From Pseudobutyrivibrio ruminis HUN009 (lineage in GTDB: Bacteria; Bacillota; Clostridia; Lachnospirales; Lachnospiraceae), in contig NZ_JNLH01000001.1 of NCBI RefSeq assembly GCF_000703005.1, forward strand, positions 895,501-959,500: 64,000 nucleotides of DNA. Direction: 5' to 3'. The notes under the pieces were generated by a model. That model saw nothing but the letters and a program-made list of their open reading frames with translations. It was not told the origin of the DNA and searched no databases. Below are positions 1 through 8,469 of this stretch, one piece after another (position 1 is the stretch's first letter; each line of letters opens with the position of its first letter). The position numbers and the translations under genes were made by a program.

Positions 1-990
1 ACAGTAGCGGCAGAATTGCCTGAGCGTACATATAACCATATCTCTGTAGGACAGGATATTTCATTGCTTTGGCATCAGGTTACAAACCAGTCGGCAAATG
101 GAGATATTGCCACAGTTCTTGCAAGCTCAACAGGTGTTGATGTTATGTCACCAACCTGGTTCTATCTTAACGATAACAAAGGTGGAATTGCTTCAATTGC
201 AAGTTCTTCATATGTAAGTACATGCCATGCAAATAATGTGCAGGTATGGGGGCTTGTTAGCAACCTTGAGGATGCAGATGTTGATACAACAACTGTTTTA
301 AACACTACATCATCAAGAGATGCATTGGTTAATAATCTTATTGCACAGGCGATAACATACGGTCTTGATGGAATCAATATCGATATCGAACAGCTCTCAG
401 GAGATGCAGCAGATGGATATATTCAGTTCATCAAGGAGCTTTCAATTAAATGTGAAAAGAACGATATCATTCTTTCCGTAGACAATTATGTACCTACTGC
501 TTCATCTGAGATTTATAATCGTGCCCAGCAGGCTAAGTATGCGGATTATGTAATAATCATGGGTTACGATGAGCACTACGGCGGAAGCGAGGAAGCAGGT
601 TCAGTTGCATCAATTAATTGGGTAGATCAGGGTGTGGCTGACACACTTAATGATGTACCAGCAGAGCAGGTAATCCTTGGCATGCCATTTTATTGTAGAG
701 TTTGGGAAGTGGCAGAGGATGGTTCTGTTGATAGCACAGCTTATGGTATGGATGCAATCCAGTCATATCTTAAGACAAATGGTGTGTCTGCAGCATGGTC
801 AGATGAGTACGGTCAGTACTACGCAGAATATGCTGATGGAAGCACAACTTATAAGATTTGGGTGGAGGATGAAACTTCCATCGAAGAAAAGTTGAAAGTA
901 ATGGATAAATACAATCTGGCTGGAGGAGCTTTTTGGAAGAAGGGCTTTGATAGCACAGGAGTATGGAATATTATTGCAAAGTACCTATAA
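1..990 (+). CDS. Glycoside hydrolase family 18 protein (5' partial)
   Basis: The frame is open from base 1 with no start codon, so the N-terminus lies upstream of the window; 329 residues are visible. The family 18 signature DGINIDIE is encoded at 367-390, with the catalytic Glu at codon 388-390 (family rule DxxDxDxE). MGYDEHYGG and the C-terminal pattern WVEDETSIEEKL followed by NLAGGAFWKKG resemble the YaaH/SleL branch of peptidoglycan-active or spore-cortex N-acetylglucosaminidases rather than secreted chitinases. Any signal peptide or LysM repeats would be in the missing part. The fold and catalytic motif are clear; the substrate is inferred. Confidence 0.88.
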   Translation, partial: TVAAELPERTYNHISVGQDISLLWHQVTNQSANGDIATVLASSTGVDVMSPTWFYLNDNKGGIASIASSSYVSTCHANNVQVWGLVSNLEDADVDTTTVLNTTSSRDALVNNLIAQAITYGLDGINIDIEQLSGDAADGYIQFIKELSIKCEKNDIILSVDNYVPTASSEIYNRAQQAKYADYVIIMGYDEHYGGSEEAGSVASINWVDQGVADTLNDVPAEQVILGMPFYCRVWEVAEDGSVDSTAYGMDAIQSYLKTNGVSAAWSDEYGQYYAEYADGSTTYKIWVEDETSIEEKLKVMDKYNLAGGAFWKKGFDSTGVWNIIAKYL

Positions 991-1041
991 GAGAACACAA
1001 AAAAATCATGGTTTTATGGGCTTTGTAACAGTTCAAAAAGA

Positions 1042-1069
1042 TTGAGTTCTAATGGAAAAGTGATATAAT
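1042..1069 (+). promoter_or_regulatory. Sigma-A promoter for sua5, apparently leaderless
   Basis: TTGAGT at 1042-1047 and TATAAT at 1064-1069 are 16 bp apart. Transcription would begin near 1075-1077, exactly where the first ATG of the next gene (1077) lies, and no ribosome binding site precedes that ATG. The upstream gene ends at 990. Confidence 0.65.
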
Positions 1070-1076
1070 TTTGAGT

Positions 1077-2138
1077 ATGATTACTAGGATTATGGATGTT
1101 TCTGCAGAGCCAATCAATATGGAATATATCAGTGAGGCTTCTGAGATACTTAGAAAGGGAGGGCTTGTAGCCTTTCCGACAGAGACAGTTTATGGATTAG
1201 GCGGAGACGCCACAGATAAGGAGGCCTCGCGTAAGATATACGCAGCAAAGGGTCGTCCATCGGACAACCCTTTAATTGTACATATTGCAAGGTTCTCACA
1301 GTTACAAGAAATTTCAAAGGATTTGCCAGAGAACGCTAAAAAGCTGGCAGATGCATTTTGGCCAGGACCACTTACAATGGTGGTCAACAAAAACGAGGTT
1401 ATCCCATACGAGACAACAGGTGGTCTTGATACGGTGGCAGTTAGAATGCCAAACAATCCAATTGCCTTAGCACTTATTGAGGAAAGTGGATGTATGATTG
1501 CGGCGCCTAGCGCCAACACATCAGGCCGACCAAGCCCTACAAAGGCTAGTCACGTATACGAGGATTTATCAGGAAAGATAGACGCCATCTTGGATGGAGG
1601 TGCTGTAGATATCGGATTGGAGTCTACCATCGTAGATTTGACAGAGGCTGTTGTTACAATCCTTAGGCCAGGATACATCAATATGGAAATGCTTAAAGAG
1701 GTGGTCGGAGAGGTCAGAATCGACCCAGGAATTGTCTACAACGACAAAGGCACCACCAGTGGAGCAAAGCCAAAAGCACCAGGAATGAGATATAAGCATT
1801 ATGCACCTAAGGGTGATTTGACTATCATTTCCGGTGATGAGGATAAAGTCGTAGCCAAAATCAATGAGCTTACAAAAGCGGCAATTGAGGCTGGTTCAAA
1901 GGTTGGTATTATCGCTACATCAGAAACTGCGGATAGATATAGCGAAGGTCAGATTCTTGTAATAGGGGACAGATCAGACGAGGGCAGCATAGCTCACAAT
2001 CTTTACGACATTCTACGAAAGTTTGACGAACTGGGCGTAGATTTGATATATTCTGAAAGCTTCGCTACTCCAAAAATGGGGCAGGCAATCATGAACAGAT
2101 TGTTGAAAGCAGCTGGTCAGAAGACACTTGACGTTTAG
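1077..2138 (+). CDS. sua5: L-threonylcarbamoyladenylate synthase (Sua5/YwlC type)
   Basis: Makes threonylcarbamoyl-AMP from threonine, bicarbonate and ATP, the first step of t6A formation at position 37 of ANN-decoding tRNAs. The 353-residue protein has the YrdC domain first (about residues 15-205) with the nucleotide-binding patterns AKGRPSDNPL and APSANTSGRPSPT, a linker with PGMRYKHYAP, then a C-terminal Sua5 domain. This is the long Sua5 architecture, not short TsaC. ATG 1077 was chosen because a TATAAT box ends 7 bases upstream; an in-frame TTG at 1071 would lie at or before the transcription start. The phosphatase homologue and dCMP deaminase follow closely and may be cotranscribed. Confidence 0.93.
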   Translation: MITRIMDVSAEPINMEYISEASEILRKGGLVAFPTETVYGLGGDATDKEASRKIYAAKGRPSDNPLIVHIARFSQLQEISKDLPENAKKLADAFWPGPLTMVVNKNEVIPYETTGGLDTVAVRMPNNPIALALIEESGCMIAAPSANTSGRPSPTKASHVYEDLSGKIDAILDGGAVDIGLESTIVDLTEAVVTILRPGYINMEMLKEVVGEVRIDPGIVYNDKGTTSGAKPKAPGMRYKHYAPKGDLTIISGDEDKVVAKINELTKAAIEAGSKVGIIATSETADRYSEGQILVIGDRSDEGSIAHNLYDILRKFDELGVDLIYSESFATPKMGQAIMNRLLKAAGQKTLDV

Positions 2139-2167
2139 GCATCAACCGGCAGTCAGGAGAATAAGAA

Positions 2168-2620
2168 ATGAAAAATATTAATAGAGTGATTTTTGCTTCC
2201 GGCAGCGGAACATCCAGGGCCCCCATGGCCGCGGCGATTTTCCATGCCACTGAGCATAGCAGGCCGATTATTTGTGAGGCCAGGGGACTTATAGTTCAGT
2301 TCCCGGAGCCGTTAAATCAAAAGGCGGAAGCAATTTTAATCAGTAATGGTACTACGGTGAAGGATTACTCTTCAAAGCAATTGCTAGATACGGATTTTTC
2401 CGAATCCACGCTTGTAATCACAATGGAAGAGACCCAAAGGCAAAAAATATTAAGTGAATATGCAAACGCCACAGAGGAAAATACACGCGTTTTAAACGAG
2501 CTCGTTGGGGACGAGCTTGAGGTGATGGATCCCTACGGTGGCTCAGTACAGACCTACGGTTTGTGCTACGAAGTCTTAAAAGCTTCGATTGAGAAGTTAA
2601 TGAGGGTTATTGAGGCATAA
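2168..2620 (+). CDS. Low-molecular-weight phosphatase homologue with Ser in place of the catalytic Cys
   Basis: The length (150 residues) and layout match low-molecular-weight protein tyrosine phosphatases: an N-terminal P-loop, and a DPYGG motif carrying the general-acid Asp (D121). The active family uses C-x5-R, as in FVCxxNxCRSPMAEA. Here the loop reads FASGSGTSRAPMAAA, so the nucleophile position is Ser11 while Arg17 is kept. The codon at that place is tcc. By family chemistry a Ser should abolish or strongly alter phosphatase activity, so the protein may bind phospho-ligands or do something else. It starts 29 bp after sua5 with a weak AGGAG-like site. Confidence 0.8.
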   Translation: MKNINRVIFASGSGTSRAPMAAAIFHATEHSRPIICEARGLIVQFPEPLNQKAEAILISNGTTVKDYSSKQLLDTDFSESTLVITMEETQRQKILSEYANATEENTRVLNELVGDELEVMDPYGGSVQTYGLCYEVLKASIEKLMRVIEA

Positions 2621-2664
2621 ATATAAATAAGGCAAGAATTATATACGTATTGGAGGAATAGACC

Positions 2665-3150
2665 ATGAGTGATAAGAGACTTGATTATATTAGCTGGGAT
2701 GAGTACTTTATGGGCGTTGCAGTATTATCGGGTATGAGATCTAAGGACCCAAATACACAGGTTGGAGCTTGTATTGTTAGCCAGGACAATAAGATTTTAT
2801 CAATGGGCTACAATGGTTTTCCAAATGGATGTTCAGATGATGAGTTCCCTTGGGCAAGAGTAGGGGACCCTCTGGAAAATAAATATTTCTATACAACACA
2901 CAGCGAATTGAACGCAATCCTAAACTACAGAGGTGGTTCACTGGAAGGTTCAAAGCTGTACGTGTCACTATTTCCATGTAACGAATGTGCAAAGGCTATT
3001 ATTCAGTCAGGCATTAAAACTGTTATCTACGACAGTGATAAATACGAAAACACACCATCAGTTATAGCATCAAAGCGCATGCTTAGAGCTGCTGGAGTTG
3101 AATTCCATCAGTATCAGCATACTGGTAGAGAGATTTCATTTACACTTTAA
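2665..3150 (+). CDS. dCMP deaminase (ComEB-like)
   Basis: Zinc-dependent deaminase converting dCMP to dUMP, feeding dTMP synthesis. The 161-residue protein carries the cytidine/deoxycytidylate deaminase zinc motif: HSE (H-A/S-E type, with the catalytic Glu) in TTHSELNAIL, and PCNEC with two zinc-binding cysteines. The N-terminal SKDPNTQVGA stretch is typical for ComEB and dCMP deaminases. The start follows a clear GGAGGA at 2651-2656. It is probably cotranscribed with the two genes upstream. Confidence 0.92.
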   Translation: MSDKRLDYISWDEYFMGVAVLSGMRSKDPNTQVGACIVSQDNKILSMGYNGFPNGCSDDEFPWARVGDPLENKYFYTTHSELNAILNYRGGSLEGSKLYVSLFPCNECAKAIIQSGIKTVIYDSDKYENTPSVIASKRMLRAAGVEFHQYQHTGREISFTL

Positions 3151-3182
3151 GCAACTGTAAATTGAACAAATAGGAGCTTACA

Positions 3183-3485
3183 TTGAGGGACAAGAAAAAG
3201 ACAAATCGTGAAGTGGCCAATTCGCTAGTAATGGTACTTCAATTTGGAATAAATGTTATAGTGCCGATTTTCTTATGTATGGCGGTGGGGATTGTGTTAT
3301 CAAAAGTGACCAGTTCTCACAGCGACATGTATATTATCGGAGGAATTCTGATAGGCATAGTTGCAGCATTTAACGGGGCATATCGTTCTGTTAAGGGATA
3401 CTTAAAGAATGAAGAATCCCCAGGGCAGCGAGCAAGACGTCTGGAAGAAGAGGCAAAAAATCAGTCAGAGGAAAAGCATGATTAA
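3183..3485 (+). CDS. AtpZ/AtpI-family protein at the head of the ATP synthase operon
   Basis: A 100-residue protein with two predicted membrane helices (about residues 17-40 and 48-66) and a charged tail. Size, position and the pattern GIVAAFNGAYRSVK fit the AtpZ family (putative F0F1-ATPase subunit), which lies before atpB in many Firmicutes and has been linked to Mg2+/Ca2+ handling or c-ring assembly. The start is TTG at 3183 with AGGAGC at 3171-3176. Its last codons overlap the next gene by 8 bases, indicating translational coupling. Confidence 0.72.
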   Translation: MRDKKKTNREVANSLVMVLQFGINVIVPIFLCMAVGIVLSKVTSSHSDMYIIGGILIGIVAAFNGAYRSVKGYLKNEESPGQRARRLEEEAKNQSEEKHD

Positions 3486-3924
3486 TTGGATGAAAAGACT
3501 AAATCAAGCTCTACCTGGCTTGGTTTTAGGAATACTAATATACGGTGTTTTAATTGAACTGATTGGGGTTTGGTTTGTAACTGATAAAGTCAGATACACC
3601 AGCGGACTTCTAATAGGCATTGGATGTGCCACATTTATGGCAATCCACATAGCGATGATTATTGAAGAATCAGTTCGTATGGGAAAGGGGCATGAAAAAT
3701 ATCTTTCCTTCAAATCTGTAATGCGATACTTAATCGTATGCGCAGTAATGATTTTGATGATGGTCTTTAAACTTGGCAACATGTTTACAGCTCTCATCGG
3801 TATTTTAGGGCTTAAGGTCAGTGCGTACGCACAGCCTTTGCTAATAAAGAGACTCGGGAAAACTAGTTCCAATATATCCGAGGGTAATAATGAAGAACTT
3901 AATACAAAGGAGGTGAAAGTGTGA
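3478..3924 (+). CDS. atpI: ATP synthase subunit I-like membrane protein
   Basis: The 148-residue protein has four predicted membrane helices (about residues 13-30, 40-60, 78-97, 102-120). Its position directly before subunit a and its topology fit AtpI, a chaperone for c-ring assembly; AtpI is needed for c-ring assembly in some Na+ ATP synthases. ATG 3478 was preferred over an in-frame upstream start because GAGGAAAAG stands just before it and it overlaps the preceding stop by 8 bases. It ends inside the first codons of atpB (GTGTGA). Sequence conservation in this family is low, so the name rests mainly on context. Confidence 0.65.
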   Translation: MINWMKRLNQALPGLVLGILIYGVLIELIGVWFVTDKVRYTSGLLIGIGCATFMAIHIAMIIEESVRMGKGHEKYLSFKSVMRYLIVCAVMILMMVFKLGNMFTALIGILGLKVSAYAQPLLIKRLGKTSSNISEGNNEELNTKEVKV

Positions 3925-4649
3925 CAGAAGGAATTTTGCTGGCCTCGAGCGATACTGTGGACATGATAAAGGGCTTGTTTAGTTACGAAGTCTTTGGTCA
4001 TGAAGTTTGGATCACAACTTCCCATGTCTGCATCCTTATCGTATGGCTTTCATTGGTAATATTTTCTCTTATCGCCAATCGTAAGCTGAAGCATGCCACT
4101 GAAGTTCCTGATACCTTCCAGAGTATCTTGGAGTTGATAGTAGGACTCTTAGATAAGATGGTGGAAGGAAGTATGGGTAAGCACGCACCAGTGTTTGCAA
4201 ACTGGATTTGTACCATATTCTGTTTCATTTTGGTATCTAACTTATCCGGTTTGGTTGGCTTAAGACCACCAACAGCCGATTACGGCACAACATTGGCCCT
4301 TGCATTAATTACCTTTGTTTGCATTCATGTAGTAAAGGTAAGGCACCAGAGCGCGAAGGACATTTGGATTGACAAGTGTTCTCCATTGCCACCATGGCTA
4401 CCTATCTGGCTGCCAATAAACGTAATATCCGATATTGCGGTGCCTATTTCAATGTCACTACGTTTATTTGCAAACGTTCTTTCAGGAACAATCATTATGG
4501 GTCTTGTATATGGATTGCTAGGAAAGTTCGCCTTGATATGGCCTGCAGCATTGCATGTATATTTCGATATTTTCTCAGGTGCAATCCAGACCTATGTATT
4601 TTGTATGTTGACAATGACATACATAGCTCAGTCTTACGGTGATTCTTAA
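3921..4649 (+). CDS. atpB: ATP synthase F0 subunit a
   Basis: The stator-side ion channel of the F0 motor. The 242-residue protein is strongly hydrophobic and contains the essential arginine in PISMSLRLFANVLSG, the family hallmark. It starts at GTG 3921 behind AAGGAGG (3907-3913), overlapping the previous stop by four bases. The rest of the operon follows in the standard order a-c-b-delta-alpha-gamma-beta-epsilon. Confidence 0.96.
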   Translation: MTEGILLASSDTVDMIKGLFSYEVFGHEVWITTSHVCILIVWLSLVIFSLIANRKLKHATEVPDTFQSILELIVGLLDKMVEGSMGKHAPVFANWICTIFCFILVSNLSGLVGLRPPTADYGTTLALALITFVCIHVVKVRHQSAKDIWIDKCSPLPPWLPIWLPINVISDIAVPISMSLRLFANVLSGTIIMGLVYGLLGKFALIWPAALHVYFDIFSGAIQTYVFCMLTMTYIAQSYGDS

Positions 4650-4695
4650 AAGGGACTGAAAACAAAAAGTTTACTATATTAGGAGGAAAACATTT

Positions 4696-4953
4696 ATGAA
4701 CATTACAGGAGAAGATTTAATTAAAGCTTGTTCAGCAATCGGTGCCGGCTTAGCAGTTATCGCTGGTATTGGTCCTGGTATTGGACAGGGTATTGCAGCT
4801 GGTCATGGTGCAGCAGCCGTTGGACGTAACCCAGGCGCACAGGGACAGATCATGTCTACTATGTTACTTGGTCAGGCCGTTGCCGAGACAACTGGTCTTT
4901 ACGGACTTGTAATTGCCCTTCTGTTACTCTTTGTACAGCCATTAGTAGGCTAA
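4696..4953 (+). CDS. atpE: ATP synthase F0 subunit c, Na+-type binding residues
   Basis: An 85-residue hairpin of two membrane helices that builds the rotor ring. The ion-carrying carboxylate is Glu64. Around it are Gln31 (GPGIGQGIAAG), Val62, Thr65, Thr66 and Tyr69 (GQAVAETTGLYGLV), corresponding to Gln32, Val63, Ser66, Thr67 and Tyr70 of the Na+ ring of Ilyobacter tartaricus. The Q...E(S/T)...Y pattern marks Na+-binding rings, so sodium coupling is predicted. The start has AGGAGGA 8 bases upstream (4681-4687). Confidence 0.96.
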   Translation: MNITGEDLIKACSAIGAGLAVIAGIGPGIGQGIAAGHGAAAVGRNPGAQGQIMSTMLLGQAVAETTGLYGLVIALLLLFVQPLVG

Positions 4954-4993
4954 GGAAACTAGGAAGAAAATTTTTAAGAAGGAGGGCTAAAAG

Positions 4994-5509
4994 TTGGAAA
5001 GACTATTTGATTTAGACTTTCAGTTAGTAAATGATGCAGTGCTTTTAGCCATAGCAATGTTCTTCCTATTCCTTATAATGTCAAACAAGCTTTTCAATCC
5101 AGCAAGAAAGCTTCTGCAGGATAGAAAAGATGGCATTGCAAGGGACATTGCAGATGCAAAGAAAGAAAAGGAAGAGGCAGAAAAGCTAAAGGCAGAGTAC
5201 GAAGCAAAGCTAAAGAACATCAGCAAAGAGCGTGATGAAATTTTAGCAGAAGCAAGACAAAAAGCCTTAAAGAGTGAAACCAAGATTGTAAGCGATGCTA
5301 AGGAAGAAGCTGCAGCAATCATTGCAAGAGCAAATGAGGAAGCTGAGCTTGAGAAGAAGAAGGTTGCAGACGAGGTTAAGCAGGAAATGATTTCTGTAGC
5401 TGCATTGATGGCACAGAAGGTTGTAGCTGCAAACATCGACACAACAATTCAGAATTCCTTAGTAGAGCAAACACTTAAGGAAATGGGTGAAGGAACATGG
5501 CTAAATTAG
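4994..5509 (+). CDS. atpF: ATP synthase F0 subunit b
   Basis: Peripheral stalk subunit: one N-terminal membrane helix (about residues 12-32) followed by a long, highly charged coiled coil rich in Lys, Glu and Ala, and a short C-terminal region that binds subunit delta. At 171 residues it has normal length. It starts with TTG at 4994 behind GGAGGG (4981-4986). Its end overlaps atpH by 13 bases. Confidence 0.94.
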   Translation: MERLFDLDFQLVNDAVLLAIAMFFLFLIMSNKLFNPARKLLQDRKDGIARDIADAKKEKEEAEKLKAEYEAKLKNISKERDEILAEARQKALKSETKIVSDAKEEAAAIIARANEEAELEKKKVADEVKQEMISVAALMAQKVVAANIDTTIQNSLVEQTLKEMGEGTWLN

Positions 5510-6063
5510 TCTCAAACGTATATGGTGATGCATTGTTTGAGCTAGCTGTGGAATCAGGGAAAATCGATGATTTCCTGAAGGAAGCTGAAGGAGTCATTGA
5601 TGTTGTTAAATCAAACGACGGCTTTTCTCAGATGATGAATCATCCAAAAATTAATAAAGAAGAAAAGCTTCAAATCATCGACGAGATTTTCAAAGGCAGA
5701 GTCAGTGATGAAATGGTAGGACTTTTAAGAATGCTTGAAGAGAAGGACCATTCAAAGGATATTGAGGCAGTGCTCAACTATTTCATTGATCGAGTATTTG
5801 ATTATAAAAAGATTGGTAAGGCAACAGTTTCAACTCCTATGGAATTGACAGAAGCACAGAAAAACGATGTCGAGAAGCGTTTACTTCAAACTACCGATTA
5901 TGCTTCATTTGTCATGACATACAAGGTAGACCCTGAATTAATCGGGGGTATGGTAATTCGCATTAAAGATAGAGTCATTGATAGTTCAATCAAGACTCAG
6001 ATTAGTAAATTAACTCACGAGTTATCAAATATTCAATTGAAAGTAGGTGAATGCGCTCCATGA
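5497..6063 (+). CDS. atpH: ATP synthase F1 subunit delta
   Basis: Connects the peripheral stalk to the alpha3beta3 head. The 188-residue protein has the helical N-terminal OSCP domain (AKLVSNVYGDALFELAVE) and the C-terminal PELIGGMVIRIKDRVIDSS motif that identifies the family. ATG 5497 lies within the last codons of atpF; the stop at 6061-6063 overlaps the atpA start as ATGA. Confidence 0.95.
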   Translation: MAKLVSNVYGDALFELAVESGKIDDFLKEAEGVIDVVKSNDGFSQMMNHPKINKEEKLQIIDEIFKGRVSDEMVGLLRMLEEKDHSKDIEAVLNYFIDRVFDYKKIGKATVSTPMELTEAQKNDVEKRLLQTTDYASFVMTYKVDPELIGGMVIRIKDRVIDSSIKTQISKLTHELSNIQLKVGECAP

Positions 6064-7565
6064 ATTTAAAACCAGAAGAGATTAGCTCGGTTATTAAAGA
6101 GCAGATGAAACGCTATGCTGCGCAGCTTGACGTGTCAGACGTTGGAACTGTCATTCAGGTTGCTGATGGAATTGCACGTATTCACGGATTACAGAATGCT
6201 ATGCAGGGCGAACTTTTAGAGTTCCCTGGCGAAGTATACGGCATGGTATTAAACCTTGAGGAAGACAATGTTGGTTGCGTACTCTTAGGTAACGACAAGA
6301 ACATCAATGAAGGCGATACAGTTAAGACTACTGGTCGTGTTGTTGAGGTTCCAGTTGGAAATGCAATGCTTGGACGTGTAGTTAATGCACTTGGACAGCC
6401 TATCGATGGAAAGGGACCTATTGATACTACAAAGTTCCGTCCAATCGAGCGTGTTGCTTCAGGCGTTATCTCTCGTAAATCCGTAGATACACCATTGCAG
6501 ACAGGTATTAAAGCCATCGATTCCATGATTCCAATCGGACGTGGACAGCGTGAGCTTATTATCGGTGATAGACAGACAGGTAAGACTGCTATCGCTATTG
6601 ATACAATTATCAATCAGAAGGGACAGGGCGTAAAATGTATTTACGTTGCAATTGGCCAGAAGGCATCAACAGTTGCAGCCCTTGTTAAGACATTAGAGGA
6701 ATATGGTGCTATGGCATGGACAACAGTTGTTGCTGCTACAGCTTCAGAGCTTGCTCCACTTCAGTACATCGCTCCATATTCAGGATGTGCCATCGGTGAA
6801 GAGTGGATGGAAAACGGTGAGGATGTACTTATCATCTATGATGATTTAAGTAAGCATGCTACTGCATACCGTACACTTTCATTACTTCTCCGTCGTCCAC
6901 CAGGACGTGAGGCTTACCCAGGTGATGTATTCTACTTACACTCAAGACTTCTTGAGCGTGCAGCTAGACTTTCAGACAAACTGGGTGGCGGATCACTTAC
7001 CGCACTTCCTATCATTGAGACACAGGCAGGCGATGTATCAGCTTACATTCCTACAAACGTTATCTCAATTACTGATGGTCAGATTTATCTTGAGACAGAA
7101 GCTTTCAACGCAGGTTTCAGACCAGCCGTAAACGCAGGTCTTTCAGTATCCCGTGTAGGTGGTTCTGCTCAGATTAAGGCTATGAAGAAAATCGCAGCTC
7201 CTATCCGTGTAGAGCTTGCTCAGTATCGAGAGCTTGCAGCTTTCGCACAGTTCGGTTCAGAGCTTGATGCAGATACAGCTGAGAAGCTTGCACAAGGTGA
7301 GCGTATCAAGGAAATGCTTAAGCAACCACAGTACGCACCAATGCCAGTAGAGTATCAGATTATGATTATCTACGCTGCTACAAAGAAATATCTTCTTGAT
7401 ATTCCTACAGCAGATATTCAGGCGTTTGAAAAAGCTTTATTTGATCTTGTTGATACAAAGTATCCAGAGATTCCAGAGGCTATTAAGACAACTAAGGTTC
7501 TCGAGGATGACATAGAGCAGAAGCTTATCGCTGCTATTGAGGAGTGTAAAAAGAGCTACAAGTAA
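6060..7565 (+). CDS. atpA: ATP synthase F1 subunit alpha
   Basis: Non-catalytic nucleotide-binding subunit of the F1 head. The 501-residue protein has the Walker A motif GDRQTGKTA and the C-terminal alpha signature PAVNAGLSVSRVGGSAQ. ATG 6060 gives the canonical start MNLKPEEISSVIKEQ, sits about 10 bases after AGGTG, and overlaps the atpH stop as ATGA. An in-frame ATG at 6051 is too close to that ribosome site. High use of cgt and act/aca codons fits high expression. Confidence 0.97.
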   Translation: MNLKPEEISSVIKEQMKRYAAQLDVSDVGTVIQVADGIARIHGLQNAMQGELLEFPGEVYGMVLNLEEDNVGCVLLGNDKNINEGDTVKTTGRVVEVPVGNAMLGRVVNALGQPIDGKGPIDTTKFRPIERVASGVISRKSVDTPLQTGIKAIDSMIPIGRGQRELIIGDRQTGKTAIAIDTIINQKGQGVKCIYVAIGQKASTVAALVKTLEEYGAMAWTTVVAATASELAPLQYIAPYSGCAIGEEWMENGEDVLIIYDDLSKHATAYRTLSLLLRRPPGREAYPGDVFYLHSRLLERAARLSDKLGGGSLTALPIIETQAGDVSAYIPTNVISITDGQIYLETEAFNAGFRPAVNAGLSVSRVGGSAQIKAMKKIAAPIRVELAQYRELAAFAQFGSELDADTAEKLAQGERIKEMLKQPQYAPMPVEYQIMIIYAATKKYLLDIPTADIQAFEKALFDLVDTKYPEIPEAIKTTKVLEDDIEQKLIAAIEECKKSYK

Positions 7566-7580
7566 GGAGGGTGATCTGTT

Positions 7581-8447
7581 ATGGCCTCAATGAGAGACAT
7601 AAAAAGAAGAAAACAGAGTGTTAGTAGCACTCAGCAGATCACTAAGGCCATGAAGCTTGTATCTACAGTAAAGCTCCAGAAGGCTAGAACAAAGGCAGAG
7701 CAGACTACACCATACTTCAATGCTATGTACAACACAATTTGTAGCATGCTTGCCAAGGCTGGCAACGTAAACAACAGATATTTGCAGGATAATGGTTCTG
7801 ATAAGATTGGCGTTATCGTCATCACATCAAACCGTGGTCTTGCAGGTGGTTACAACTCAAACGTTGTAAAGATGATTACAGGTGCCGGCATGAAGCCTGA
7901 TGAAGTAAAGCTTTACACAATAGGTCATAAAGGTGGTGAGAGCCTTGCCCACAAGGGTTACACTGTGGCAAAGGACTATTCTCCAGTAATGGAGGCACCA
8001 ACCTATGCAGATGCTATGGCAATCTGTAATGACGTTCTTTCTGATTATGCTAATGGCGAAATCGGACAGATTTATCTTGTGTACACACACTTCAAAAATA
8101 CAGTAAGCCAGATTCCAAAGCTTATGAAGCTGTTACCAGCTGAAATTAGTGAAGAAGATGTAGAGGCTGCAAAATCAACAGGAGCGGAAGCTCTTATGAA
8201 TTTTGAGCCAAACGAGGAACAAGCTTTAGAGCTTATCATTCCAAAGTATGTTACTTCATTAGTTTACGGCGCACTAGTTGAAGCTGTTGCTTCAGAAAAC
8301 GGTGCACGTATGCAGGCAATGGATTCAGCTACAAATAATGCTGAGGATATCATTAGTGATCTATCATTAAAATACAATCGTGCCCGCCAGGGATCAATCA
8401 CTCAGGAATTGACCGAGATTATCGCTGGTGCAGAGGCGCTTTCTTAA
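7581..8447 (+). CDS. atpG: ATP synthase F1 subunit gamma
   Basis: The central rotating shaft. The 288-residue protein has the N-terminal helix MRDIKRRKQSVSSTQQITKA and the C-terminal helix with MQAMDSATNNAEDIISDL, the two strands of the coiled-coil axle; between them is a Rossmann-like middle domain. AAGGAGGGTGAT precedes the start. Length is normal. Confidence 0.97.
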   Translation: MASMRDIKRRKQSVSSTQQITKAMKLVSTVKLQKARTKAEQTTPYFNAMYNTICSMLAKAGNVNNRYLQDNGSDKIGVIVITSNRGLAGGYNSNVVKMITGAGMKPDEVKLYTIGHKGGESLAHKGYTVAKDYSPVMEAPTYADAMAICNDVLSDYANGEIGQIYLVYTHFKNTVSQIPKLMKLLPAEISEEDVEAAKSTGAEALMNFEPNEEQALELIIPKYVTSLVYGALVEAVASENGARMQAMDSATNNAEDIISDLSLKYNRARQGSITQELTEIIAGAEALS

Positions 8448-8469
8448 AAAAGCAGATAGGAGTGAAAAG

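Noticed and set aside
3504..4025. Long open frame opposite atpI
   Set aside because: Reverse reading of a membrane protein gene; atpI fits the operon with overlaps on both sides.
5020..5442. Long open frame opposite atpF
   Set aside because: Low-complexity Ser/Ala/Phe translation that mirrors the Lys/Glu/Ala coiled coil of subunit b; no ribosome site.
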